DNA of 64,000 nucleotides, taken from contig CM047426.1 in the NCBI GenBank assembly GCA_026168455.1, positions 42,178,307 to 42,242,306 on the forward strand, written 5' to 3'. Below are positions 34,380 to 45,913 of the stretch, piece by piece. The number at the start of each line of letters is the position of its first letter. Within the stretch, counting starts at the first letter, position 1. This stretch comes from Theocolax elegans (Eukaryota; Arthropoda; Insecta; Hymenoptera; Cerocephalidae). Below the pieces are notes generated by a model. It did no database searches and was not told the DNA's origin. It saw nothing but the letters and a program-made list of their open reading frames with translations. Both the position numbers and the translations under genes were made by a program.

Positions 34380-35243
34380 GAGATTCCATGTGAAGTGATC
34401 CAGGTAAAAATAGAATTTGTTTTAATGTATGAATCAGTAGAAAACTACTTGAATAGAGTGTAACTAAATTTTTAGACCTAAATTTCCAATTAGTACCAGA
34501 GCTGTAGCCAATCAAAAAATAGAATTTTTTGAAAAAAAATGACTTTTTGTCCTTTTTATCACTAATAACTCAAAATCTAACAATTTTTTCTTAATATCAT
34601 TACATTTGAAAAGTTTACAATTTCAAGAAGAATCTGTTGAAATATTTCATTTATATGTTTACACATTGAATAATGTTATAATTTAATAAAACCTTGTAGT
34701 AAAAAAAGGGTTGTACGATCAAAAAATTTATCCATCCAAGAATCTAATTCATCGATGATTAATTCCACTACAAAATGTCCCAAAGTTTGATTGCGGCAGA
34801 CATTTCAGACAAAGTTATGGTGTTTTAGGCAAATTCTTAAAAAAAGAGAGCTAATGCATTTATGAAAAAAACGAGTAACCGTATACTTGCATTCAAACAA
34901 ACATGGCACTATTATTCTTCACTATATACTAAAATATACTTTAATGTTAGTTACTGATACTTTTCAATCTCTAAGTTGCTTACAACACAAAATAGTAGTA
35001 TAAGCAGTTATACCTGTTACATAATTGGATTATTGGAATTTTAATAAGTTTCAGGTATTTATTCAATTATGTAACAGGTATAACTGCTTATACCTACTAT
35101 TTTGTGTTTGTAAGCAGCTAAGAGATTGAAAGTATCAGTAACTAACATTAAATAGTATATTTTAGTATTATTGAAGAATAATAGTGCCATGTTGTTTGAA
35201 TGCAAGTATACGGTTACTCTGTTTTCATAAAATGCATAGCTCT
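34378..35243. mobile_element. foldback element of a related family
   Basis: It starts 'gggagattccatgtgaag', similar to the 'gggctatttcacgtcaag' terminus of the other family. Its right arm pairs around 34920-35010 with 35060-35240 ('ggtataactgcttatacc' region). The right arm stops at 35243, where the second Helitron-like copy begins, so the outer part of the arm is missing. Confidence 0.7.
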
Positions 35244-36082
35244 GTTACTAAAGGGAAAAATAAATTGGATATAATTATGGATTAAATCGCAAATTTTGAA
35301 AGAGGGTGCAAATTACGAATCACGAGAGAAATGGAAGAAACAGGTTTTTATTTATATAGCGCTAAAATTTTATAAATAATTCTTTAAAACTAATACAAAA
35401 ATTAATTTAATTAAGAAGAAAGTTTTATTACTCTAAAAGTACAAAATGTTAATGACATAGAACTTTTAGGAGGTGAAGTTCTATTTATAACCGTTTAAAA
35501 TAATCCAAAATTTTAATAAGTTGTTAACTAAAATACTACAATTTAGTACGTATATGTACTTTACTATTTTGGTAAGTTAATTTTTCATTTACATTTATAA
35601 TTATTAAAATATAAATTTAAGCTTTATAAGAATTCCTATAGTTTAAAATTTACAGTTAACATTTAATATGTCTATTATTTTTATATTTTTATTCTGATTT
35701 CATTACACTAAATTTTGGTAAACTTTTATTTATACATTATAATAACTATAGCAATACCTCCAAGGTGTTGTGTGAATCTGTTTAATTTTAAGGTGTCCAT
35801 GGTAGTGAAAAAATAATACAATTTAAAACATTATTTTAAATAAATTAATTACGAAAAACCTTTTTCGAAATTGAAAATAGGGGGTTGGCGCGCGAAGCGC
35901 GCAGGGGGCGAAGCCCCCCTAGTATATATATATATATATATATACGCACTTTAGTACGATAAAAAGAGACAGAAAAGATTATGGAGCCCCGGCTCCATAA
36001 ACCTGCCATATTAACAATGAGTGGGAAAGGGATAGGGTTATTGGAATTTAACATACGAGGCTCCATAACCCCCTATATCCAA

Positions 36083-36085
<3 letters not shown>
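35241..36085 (+). mobile_element. Helitron-like element, copy 2, with shared flank
   Basis: Nearly identical to 33436-34124, ending CTAG at 35919-35922. The downstream flank (35945-36080, with 'tggagccccggctccataa') is also shared with copy 1, but 60 bp are missing between. Because flank sequence is copied too, a segmental duplication through TA repeats is more likely than two transpositions. Confidence 0.6.
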
Positions 36086-36124
<39 letters not shown>

Positions 36125-36271
36125 ATAAATATATACTAAGAAAATTTATTAATATAGAATACTATTTGATATTTATTTTCAGTCAAGGAATGCCATGTTT
36201 GCAAAATGAATGCACCAACCCATGTCTATGTCCCGTGAGGCCACGGAGTTGTTCAATGTGTAAAACCTTAA

Positions 36272-37865
36272 GTTCAGTAATTAAATTGTATTTATAAAAA
36301 AAATGTGAATTTCATATATTTAATGTGTTTATTTCAAACATGGACTTCTTAAATTGATACCCACGTGAACCTTCCCTCGTTCTTTGTTTTGCTGGTTCAG
36401 AATCTGCTGTAAGTATTCATGCCGATCTGATGGTTTTCGATGTGAATAAAATTGAAACTTGAAGGCACAAGTTAGCTTGTGTAATTTTGTATATTAGAAT
36501 TTTGAATATCAATTTATTGAATACATACGCTTTTAAATATAAAAAACAAATTAATATGCTACACAATGAAAATGCAATTAATTGTATATCTTTCAACAAC
36601 ACTAACGCGGTTTGATTGGTATTCTAAGCTGCTTTCTTAATTATGTATTACTTGTTTAAGAAAGTTAATTAGGTCTAAAGTTATGATCATTTAAATTCGC
36701 TCCAAAACGCTAAAAACACATAATTTCATATAGCATATATTAAGAACTACATCTTGCATTTTAATTCCGCTGGGTTCTAATTTAAAGGAAAATTAAGATT
36801 GTTATGTAATTAAGATACAATGCACTTTTTAGGCGTGTACTAAATATGTACCTGTAGACGAAATATGTACCTATAGACGAAATTATCTTTCACAAAATTC
36901 ACCAATTTAGGAGTTTCTATTTACTATAAATTTTAATATCGCATTTTAATAAAATACTAATTTAATATCATAATAAAATACTCGTTAAATTGTTATAACG
37001 GAGCCTAAATTAATACTCATGTTACAGTTTGATAACTTATAGTTAAGAGTCAAGGATTTTTCAAGACCAATCTTTTTTTGCTAAATATTAAATACAAATC
37101 GAGATATTTAAGAAAAACTCTTTTGGAGTTCGGATGTTGTTTTCAATCCAATAAACTTGAAATTCAGCAGGTGAAAAATAATACTTGTTATAAGAATGGC
37201 GTATTCGATTAAAAAATAAATGAATAAATAGAAAATTTATGAATAAATCTATACAATTTGTGTACATATTACATACACGAACGACGATTTACAGTGCTCA
37301 TATATAATCCGTGCACATAATAAATACTCACGATAAAATTGAACACACAAATCAACACATAGTGCACAATGTAAAGGTGTACAATATTGATTTGTAGAAA
37401 ACTTATGTGCCGAAGATATTAGTTGTCAACTAAATATACGCTTGTGCAAAAATGTATTTCATACTCAAACACAATGTGAACGATCAATGTGAAGACGTTG
37501 TATGTGTGTATCATCACTGGTCCCGAGCTGTAGTGAATTTCACCATGTTTAAACGAAATCTTGTAACATGTATGTCCTCTCTACATAACTTTTGGTTTTA
37601 TCGGTTTCATCATAAAACATTTTAACAAATTCTGGATGTCCAATGTACCAAAATTATAATTTACACATTTGTGGACTTTGTGTGACTTTGACTGCAATGT
37701 GCAAAGCATTGTATCGACAACCTTCCTATGATTATAAAAATTAAAAAAATTAATTTTTAATCAGAATAATTCAGAAAATTTAAGTTAATAAAAATTTGTC
37801 ACAATAAATGAATGTTGAAACTTTGACTGCAATGTGCAATGCATTGTATCGACAACCTTCCTATA
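36272..37865. other. non-coding; short direct repeat before the copia LTR
   Basis: No gene is supported. A 45-bp direct repeat occurs at 37685-37729 and 37820-37864 ('gcattgtatcgacaacct' core, one mismatch), and the second copy abuts the copia LTR. Two near copies of 'atatgtacctatagacgaa' lie at about 36845-36885. Confidence 0.5.
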
Positions 37866-38125
37866 TGGTGGAGTTTTATAAATAAAAAGAACAGTGTTCA
37901 ATGAAAGATATTTATTTATTCACGTTATATCCACAATACAAGCAACTCGTCTATCTCTCTTATAACCAAAAGAACGAACAAGCAGCGAACCGTTCGTCAC
38001 GACAGTTATCGACGAAGTGAAGTCTGAAAACCGAGCGAATAAGAGAGTAGCTCGGTTAGTTATGTTACTGTAGCACAGGGTGCGCTAGTAAAGGAGAGAA
38101 GTCGAAGTGGACGAATATTCTAACA
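37866..38125 (-). repeat. copia 3' LTR
   Basis: 260 bp, TGTTAGAATATTCG...CTCCACCA in element orientation, the usual length and ends for Ty1/copia. A polypurine tract 'gccgggaggg' (38128-38137) precedes it. No matching 5' LTR is present in the window. Confidence 0.75.
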
Positions 38126-38248
38126 CTCCCTCCCGGCGACTGGTCGATTTCTCTCGTCATTGATCGATCACATCTTCATTTAGTACCTATAACAAAGAGA
38201 GCAACAACAATTAATAAATTAATTATAATTACATTATTCATAATCACA

Positions 38249-41200
38249 CTATTTAATATTCATAATCTCATCCAATAAATGTTTATGTGTGTCAACCGGT
38301 AAAGGTTTTGTAAAAATGTCAGCTATTTGATCTTTGGATTTTATCCACTCTATTACAATCCATTTTGTCTTAACGCATTCTTTGACATAATACTCTTTGA
38401 CTTCAGTCATATGCCTCAACTTATTACCGCCATTAGTCTCAGCACTTGCAGCAGCAGCTTTATTATCACACCAAAGCGTCATTGGCCAAAAAGATTATGT
38501 TAGTATTAAAGTCAATGAATTTCTCATAAAAATCATTTCTTGACACGTCTCGCTCATCGCAACATATTCTGCTTGACAAGTAGATAATGACACATATGAC
38601 TGTTTATGTGTACGCCAATTTATCGAATCTCCGTACAGTTTAATTACATATCCGCACGTCGTTAGAGAATTCTTGCAATCAGCAAAACTCGCATCTGAAT
38701 AAGCTTCAATATTATTCTTTTCACCTAAGTATCGTAAGCTTAAATTAATTGTGCCTTTCAAATATCTAAAAACCCTCTTTACCATTTTCCAATCATCTTC
38801 AGTAGGGTTGAGTTGATGCCTGCTTAACACGTTTACAGCATATGAAATATCTGGTCGAGTAGCTCCAGCCAAATATAACAAGCTACCTACAGCTTCTCTA
38901 TATTTCGTAGTCTCACTGTTTACAGATTTATAAGTATATACATTGTCTCCATCATTCTCTCGCAACTTTCTGTTTCTGTTAGCTACTTGTGTTGTGATCA
39001 TAGGTGTTATTTGTGCATGTGACTCATCAAAATTAAATCTTTTCAAGATTTTCTCCACATATTTTCCTTGGTTTAACTCTATAATTTGATTTTTCCTATG
39101 TCGTTTAATTAAAATGCCAAGAAATTCTTTAGGTTCACGCATAACGTTCATTTCAAATTCTTCACTAAGTCTGATTTTTACTTCATTCATTTTATTATTA
39201 TCATTACTTGCAAAAAGTATGTCATCCACATACAAAAGCAAAATTAAAATTTTACTTTTATTTCGCCAAATAAACATACATGGTTCCAGATCGGAATGCC
39301 TTAAATCAAGACTAAGTGATACTTCAGTGAATTTATCGTTCCATCTCTTGGGACTAATTCGCAATCCATACAAAGCACGTTCAATTTTGCATACTTTATC
39401 TCTTCTCTCATCATCAGTATAACAAGTACCTTCAGGTATCTCCATGTAGATTTCCTCATCTATAATTTCATTTAAAAATGCTGTCTTCACATCTAGTTGA
39501 CACACATCTAAATCATGTTTATTTATAATAGCTATAACTGACCGCACTAGAGGCAGTCTTGACACAGGAGCATAAGTTTCTTTTAACTCATAAAAGTTTT
39601 TGTCCTTAAATCCACGTATAACCAATCTGGCTTTATATCTACAATCATCGTTCGATTCCACTTTTCTTTTAAATACCCATCTCGAATCTATAATGTTAGG
39701 TCTTTTACCATCGCTTGTCATTATTGGTCGATCTATAATTTTCCACACTTCATTTTTATGCATTGATTTTAGTTCTTCATTAACTGCTTGTTGCCAAAGA
39801 ATTCTTTCTTCACTTTTCATCGCATCTCTATAGCTAATTGGATCTGCATTCACTTTAGCAAGTAAAGTATGATATGCCTCATCATTATTTAAGATTATAC
39901 CTTTAAAATCATCAGATTCACTTGTTTGTTCATTTATTATGTCGTTTTTCGCTTCATTAATATTAGTAATTTTTCTGGGTCTACCTCTTTTCCTTTTGCA
40001 TTCTCCCTCCGGTTTTAAATATTCTTTTGATTTATTTTCGTTTGTTTTGAATTCAATGAACCATTTATCTTTGTTAATCTTATCTTGTACCGGTGGAAAA
40101 TCTTTAATCTCATCCTTTCCATATTTGTCTCCGTAGACCAATTTTTCATTAAATCGGGCATTTCTGTTTTCGTAATATTTTCCTTCATCTGGCTTTAGAA
40201 ATTGGTAACCTGTAGGAGTGTAACCTACAAAGATAACTCGTCTTCTTTCACATCTGAATTTTGGACCAATTTTCCTTTGGACCTTTATATATGCAACACA
40301 TCCAAATCGTTTAATTTGATTTATGTCAAAGCTGTGATGAGAAGCAAATTTTTCCAATGGAGTAATCATATTATTTGATTTATGTGGTGTACGATTATAA
40401 GCATAGACCGCAGCAGTCAAGGCTAAATCCCACATACTTTCAGGTAATCTTGAATCATACATATATGCTCTGATCTTCTTTTGTAAGGTTTGATTTAGGC
40501 GCTCAGAAACACCATTATGTTCAGGTGTGTCTGGACAGGCCAACTGTAGTTCTGCTCCTAATTTCTTCAAAACCTCTACAGTATAACCTCCTGTATACTC
40601 TGTACCCTGATCAGTACGTAAATAACACATTTTTGCATTATAACCCAAAAGATTGCGTGTGCTTCTTATAAACATTTCGAGATAAAAACCAGTTTCGTCT
40701 TTAGATTTCATCGGGTAACACATCGTGAGTCTCGAAAAGTCATCAGTGAATGTAGAAATAAATCTGTAACCTTTCGGATGCGAAGCTGGAGAGATTGGAC
40801 CCATCAAATCTGAATGAATAATCTGCAATGGTGCAGTTGCTCTTCTTCGTGTTGATTTAAAGGGAAGTTTATTAAATTTCGAGATTTGGCATACATCACA
40901 ATCAAGTAAAGATTTATCGAATATCGCATCATTTAATTGTTTATTTTTAGGAAATTTTCTCTGTAAAGCTTTTAGATATGCGACTGAAGCATGTCCAAAA
41001 CGTACATGCCACAGCAAGGCTTTATTATTGTCTAGGAACTTTTTATATGTACTTACAAATGGTGATTCTTTATCGGAGATTTCTGTAATTGGTAACTCAT
41101 CGATATCATGGAATTGTCGATCCCATATTGTCGTGTCAAAGTTAGATTGTTCATACAAATATTCTTTCTTTTCTACCACACCTATTACCGTTTTGCTATA

Positions 41201-42556
41201 TAAATTCAAATTTTTCTCATCTCTCCCTCCGAAGTTTTCAATTTCGACCGATTCATTTGAAATTTGCATCTCATTTGTTTTAGGCATTTTAGTCTCATCA
41301 GTTTCGCTTACTTCATTATTTATTTTAGAGTTTTCTAATAGTTTTTCTTTGGCTACTACACTACGTGTAAAATGCTTTTTCACATCTGTACTCTTCTCAA
41401 TAAAATTTGCAAATATTCGTTTATTGATTAATACAGAAGAATTGTCGTTAGTCTCATCGCATTTATTTGTTTCCAGTTCGATTACCCAGTAAGGTCTTTT
41501 ATACACACCGGTAATAAACAACTCGTTTAATGTTGGAAAAATATCTATTTTCTCATCGTCTAGATAAATTCCAAGATCCATCTCAGCAAATTTTCTTAGT
41601 GACAATAAATTTTCTGTAAGCGCGTCTGCATAAACTACTTTATCAATATTAAATAATTTACCATTTTCTAACCGTATTTGAACATTACCCACGCCCTTAG
41701 TTCTAAGATCCGCTTTCGTATCATTATTAGCGCATTTTATTATACCTTCGTCATTCTCATCAAATGATTTAAAGATAATTTTTGATTTTGTCAAGAGTTC
41801 GGTTGCACCTGAGTCTGCTAAAAATTCAGTTACAAACTGACCTCCGTTCACATCTGATTTATCATTAGTTAAAAACTCAGCATTTGCAATGAATACATTT
41901 GTGTCAAAATTTTGCTTACCTTTATCATTATTTTTATTCGAGGAGTGACTATTTCCTTGTTGCTTTGCGTTATTGTTAAACTTGTCACCGTTTCCTCATT
42001 CATTGCCATTATTTTTTCCACGTTTAAAGCTTTTGTAATTATTCGACTTTTTGTTATTATAATTGTTTATCATCCGTTTAATTTTTCCATAATTTGAGTT
42101 CTCATCATTGTTTTTGCGTTTCAAATTTTTACTATTATGATTATTCGATCCACGTGAATAATTATTGTTTCTAAAGTACCTGTTATTTTCTCTTTGATCG
42201 GAATCTCTTCTGTAATTGCCAGAGTTGGCACAATCAGGAGCTTTGTGTCCAAATTTGTCGCATCGGTAGCATTTTAATCCTTTCCCTTTATTTGGACAGT
42301 TTGCTCCAATATGCCCAAAGTCATGACATTCATAGCACCGTCGAGTCTCTTGGGTTAGATTCGCAGCTCTCACATCAGTTTTATTCCCATCCAATTGTTT
42401 CCGTGTTGCCTCATCCTGTATAACCATCAATTTTAATTGTTTATAGGAAACACCTTTATTATGAACATTTTTAGAGACATATTCGATTGTTTGAACTTGT
42501 GGTACTGAAACCATCACAGCATTGTAGAAGGCATCGCGTTTGTAGATAAATGGCAT
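38249..42556 (-). pseudogene. Ty1/copia gag-pol polyprotein, 5' truncated, two in-frame stops
   Basis: One reading frame runs from 42556 to 38249. The gag C-terminus has two zinc knuckles, CYECHDFGHIGANC and CYRCDKFGHKAPDC. A TGA at 41996-41998 follows, then the protease (FLADSGATELLTKS). The integrase has its zinc-binding part (HVRFGH...CDVCQ) and acidic residues in IIHSDLMGP, YLRTDQGTEY and HNGVSERLNQTL. The RT has QLDVKTAFLNE and LLYVDDILFA, and RNase H has AYSDASFADC. A TAA at 38495-38497 interrupts just before LWCDNKAAA. Frame is kept throughout, so the damage is two point changes plus loss of the gag N-terminus and 5' LTR, replaced at 42557 by a foldback fragment. Codon use is strongly AT-biased. 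Confidence 0.9.
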
Positions 42557-42738
42557 TAAAAATAGAAATTTTCCTAAAAAATTGAAAAATTTCCATTTTT
42601 TATGGTGGAATAACTCTCAGGCAAATTATTTTTAACACCTAAAATTTTTTTTCTATCTTCTGGAAGATATTTCCAGCCTATTTTCAAATTTTGGAGCGAT
42701 TTAAAATTTTCATCGTACCACTTGACGTGAAATAGCCC
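42557..42738. repeat. foldback arm fragment truncating copia gag
   Basis: About 180 bp matching the outer right arm of the 26431-27378 family ('tatcttctggaagatatt', 'tcatcgtaccacttgacg'), ending 'gaaatagccc'. It lies directly at the break in copia gag. Confidence 0.8.
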
Positions 42739-43042
42739 ATACGTATGCTTCATATATACATGCGTTGTTATGATGTAATATAAAAATAAAAATTCAGTGA
42801 TATTAATTATTAATAATAAAAAGAAACATTTTTGCAACAGAAAATTATTAAGCTCTAAAAAATTAAATTATTAGCTGCTCGAAATATAATAAATTTTAAT
42901 TTCTACGACACGTGGTCGTGTAAAGAAAAATGGCCGTGCTTCGCCACCTTGCATATGTGTGCGCACGACGAACGAGAAGGGAAAATGGCTGCTCCGCGCA
43001 TCGCTAGTTGCTCACAATTTTTAATCCCAAAAGAAAAATTAA
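42739..43042. other. leader-like non-coding sequence beside an orphan LTR
   Basis: No ORF. Its position next to a primer-binding site suggests it is partly the leader of a lost minus-strand LTR element, for example the GC-rich part at 42905-43010. Confidence 0.4.
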
Positions 43043-43710
43043 CACGTTAAGCGCCAATGTCACGCTACACTGGGAATTAGGGTGCAGGTGATGGGAATAA
43101 TAAAGATAATATATATGTAAAGTAATTAAATTAAAAAAATAAAGCCGGGCTCGAGCTCGGCTGCGATCGGCTCAGGGAGGGGGCGAATTTAGGAAGGCGT
43201 AAAGCGGCTCACTGCAGATTGCACGAGTGCAATCTATAAATTAAAAATCACGAATCGGTGGCTGAATCGGTGCTACTCGTCCACGACGAGCTTAATGTCG
43301 ACCGACGGCGCGGCTTCGATACACGATCGCGGGTCGAAAGCTGCTCGAAAAAGGGGGGGAGAAGGGGGAAACGCGTTAACTCGCACAAACACACTAAGGA
43401 AGCACGGGATGGAATTGCACAAAAAATAAAAGAGGCACGAAGAAGTATACACCAATCTCTTTGTTTTGCTGTTCTCGCTCACTCTTGCTCAGTACGCAAT
43501 TGGCACATCGCAAATATCTTGCTTCGGATCGGCGTAGATATCCCTCACGAAGATCGGGCGTCGTGATCTTACGGCGATCGGAAGAGCTCTGCTCTCCTCG
43601 GCGTGGTCGAAGCATTGCCTGTGTGCGCGCATGCGTCGCGACGGCCTACTTGCGGTGCGTACGCGGCCTTACTTGAGCGCGGCTTAAGTAACATGGCGTC
43701 AGTTCTAACA
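43043..43710 (-). repeat. orphan LTR with primer-binding site
   Basis: In minus orientation it starts TGTTAGAACTGACGCC and ends GTAGCGTGACA (43058-43710, about 650 bp). One base later is TGGCGCTTAACGTG (43043-43056), matching the complement of the tRNA-Lys (CTT) 3' end at 12 of 14 positions. The sequence is GC-rich compared with its flanks. It differs in length and sequence from the copia and gypsy LTRs here, so it is the 5' LTR remnant of a third LTR element. The exact outer end is uncertain because of 'acaacaaca'. Confidence 0.5.
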
Positions 43711-44003
43711 ACAACAACGATGCCGTTGACGACAACGTAAGCTGCCTGCCAGGTAACTATTTCTCGTGCACTTAAACTTTCTTCTGGGCGTCTTGAGAAA
43801 AATAAGATTCTTTTTTTCTACATAGACCTATAGGGTATATCTAAATGGAACCTTAAGTTAAGAACGACGCACAACTACGCATTTTGTCGCTTCATATGTT
43901 TTCTCTCATGCATGCCTAGATAAAAAAAACACAGACATACATTATTTATTGTTCTCACGATATTGAATTTGTTAAAAATGCGTAATGTACCATTGTAGTA
44001 CGC

Positions 44004-44047
<44 letters not shown>

Positions 44048-44215
44048 GTCTTAATTTTTAAGCAATACTTATATGCTGATTACTTATAAGCTATTTCAAT
44101 TTTACATTGAACGAAAATGAGATCAACTTCAATACGAATAATTAGTTATATGCGTTTCCTTTGTATATAGGAATAAATTCTTAAAAAATAAATACATAAA
44201 AGTAACTAAGGATTA
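43711..44215. other. non-coding with a (TA)n tract
   Basis: A (TA)n microsatellite lies at about 44009-44043. Nothing else is recognised. Confidence 0.5.
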
Positions 44216-45225
44216 TTAGGAAACTGAAATTGAATCGGATAAAGAAATATTTCTATTAAAAATAAAAAGAAGTAAAAACCGGTAGTTCGATTTAGCTGTA
44301 TATAAGGCTAGTGCCGCGTATCCATGCTTGCCTTGGGTGCGCGACATGCGCCTCTTGATACATAATTCAACAGTTTTAAAAAAAAAACTAGTAGTTCTGT
44401 TGAATTTTATAGAAGAAATAGTCCGACTTTCGCTCTTAGCGTGACCCAGGACCAACAACGTGGATTTGGCGAAAAATGATCCCATCCGAAGTTTGATGCC
44501 AAAACGATTTCTCTTCAAAGGAATATATTGTTTGAATCAAAGCCTACCTTTCCATAGTACCAGACTTACATCTATACACAATTTTTTCCCTGGAGTAATA
44601 GCTGCTGAAAATTTACTTTGCAGGTAATCAATTACTTACTTTATTTTCGCTAAAAGGTGCTTTACAATTTCTTTGTTATCGTGAAAATGTAAATTACGCA
44701 GAATCTGAAGGTATCTATCGCGATACATTATTTAAGAAAAAATTGGCGTATGCAGTAAGGGATCTGTAGACCACTAATCTTTCAAATTACCTTTTCGCAT
44801 ATGACCCATTAGAATCGAAAGACAAAGAAATTTTTCAAGTTCATCCTCTGTAAGAGGATTCCAAGAGTTTGAATGTGTATATCGTTTTCCATTATCTTGA
44901 GGTTTATACGATTCGTCTCGTCTACGATCATTTAAAGTAATGGTGAATTAAAAAAATAATTTAGATAATCCATTGGATTAGTTCCTGATGTACAAATATT
45001 CGGATTTATTTTTGAACTACATTTGAAGTCTTTGATTGATGGATAAAAACACGCGTCGCGAAAAATTTCACTTTCATCATAATTATCTTCAAAATTAATG
45101 TCATCGATTCCTTCATTTTCTACGTTTTCTTCTACCTCTGGTTCGGATTCGTCACTACTCCAACCATCAATTTCCATTTTATCAAAGATAAGATAATCTG
45201 ATAAATATTTATATAGCAACGTCAA
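44216..45225 (-). pseudogene. piggyBac-type transposase remnant
   Basis: Minus-strand reading gives an acidic N-terminus (MEIDGWSSDESEPEVEENVE), then NPMDYLNYFFNSPLL and, after a stop, MIVDETNR. After a frameshift it reads SNSWNPLTEDELEKFLCLSI and LMGHMRKGNLKD, a stop, WSTDPLLHTP, a stop, YRDRYLQILRNLHFHDN, then LCIDVSLVLWKGRL and FKQYIPLKRNRFGIKLRM. This order matches piggyBac transposases, including the region of the first catalytic aspartate. At least four stops and one frameshift are present, and the later DDE part and C-terminal Cys domain were not found. I saw no TTAA-flanked ends that clearly belong to it. Confidence 0.75.
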
Positions 45226-45913
45226 AAAACTTATATTAATACAACTAGTAAATGTATACGTGTCCTATAAGAATTCTAATCGTAATAGATTATGAATCGA
45301 TCGTATTGATCTGCTACGAATTTAGTAAGGTAAAGTACCCAATACTTGTGCAAAACGAAAATTCAAACCTATAGTTGCACAATTGCAAAACTATTGATTA
45401 TAAATTAAAATATCTATATAAATAAATGTTTAAAAATTATATTAATTTTCTTTTATGTAAATATTTGCTTATTCCATTAAATTTATAGTTATTTTCCATG
45501 TTAATTTATTGCAAATGCATTTTATTTTACAAGCATTCTTGAATTGTTTCATAACAGCATGATTTTACCCTTGTGTCATGTTCATTAAAAGTATGGTATA
45601 TTGTAATAAAATTTCATAATTCGCATTAATACGTATATGTTGCTAATTTATTTCAAAGAGTTTACCATAACGATTGATGTTATAACAAAATAACTGTGTA
45701 AAAGTACTTATTTTTTTTAATTTCGTGTCCAAATATACCGTTCAATTCCGTAGTACTTGGACAATAGGATTGTAGTGTCCCACTTCCCCTCCATTTCACA
45801 AGTCTTATTACGCAGTACATGATAACTTTAACATTAACGTTTGATAAATGAGGAAATGCAATTATTGCAGTCATAAATTAAAATCAAAGTAGAAAACGTA
45901 TGATACGATGTAT

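Larger units (their letters stand above)
31605..36271 (+). pseudogene. possible RING-finger exon pair with a stop in the finger
   Basis: A small exon 31605-31647 (MDTERSEDTFLPLQ, donor gtaagt) and an exon from 36183 (after 'tttattttcag') share splice phase; joined they read LPLQVKECHVCKMNAPTHVY followed by VP-stop-GHGVVQC. The pattern C-x2-C ... P-C-G-H ... C is that of a RING finger whose third cysteine codon is TGA (36236-36238). An in-frame TAG lies just before the first exon's ATG. It is either a decayed 3' end of the FLYWCH-like gene or a separate relic. The 4.5-kb intron is full of repeats. Confidence 0.35.
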
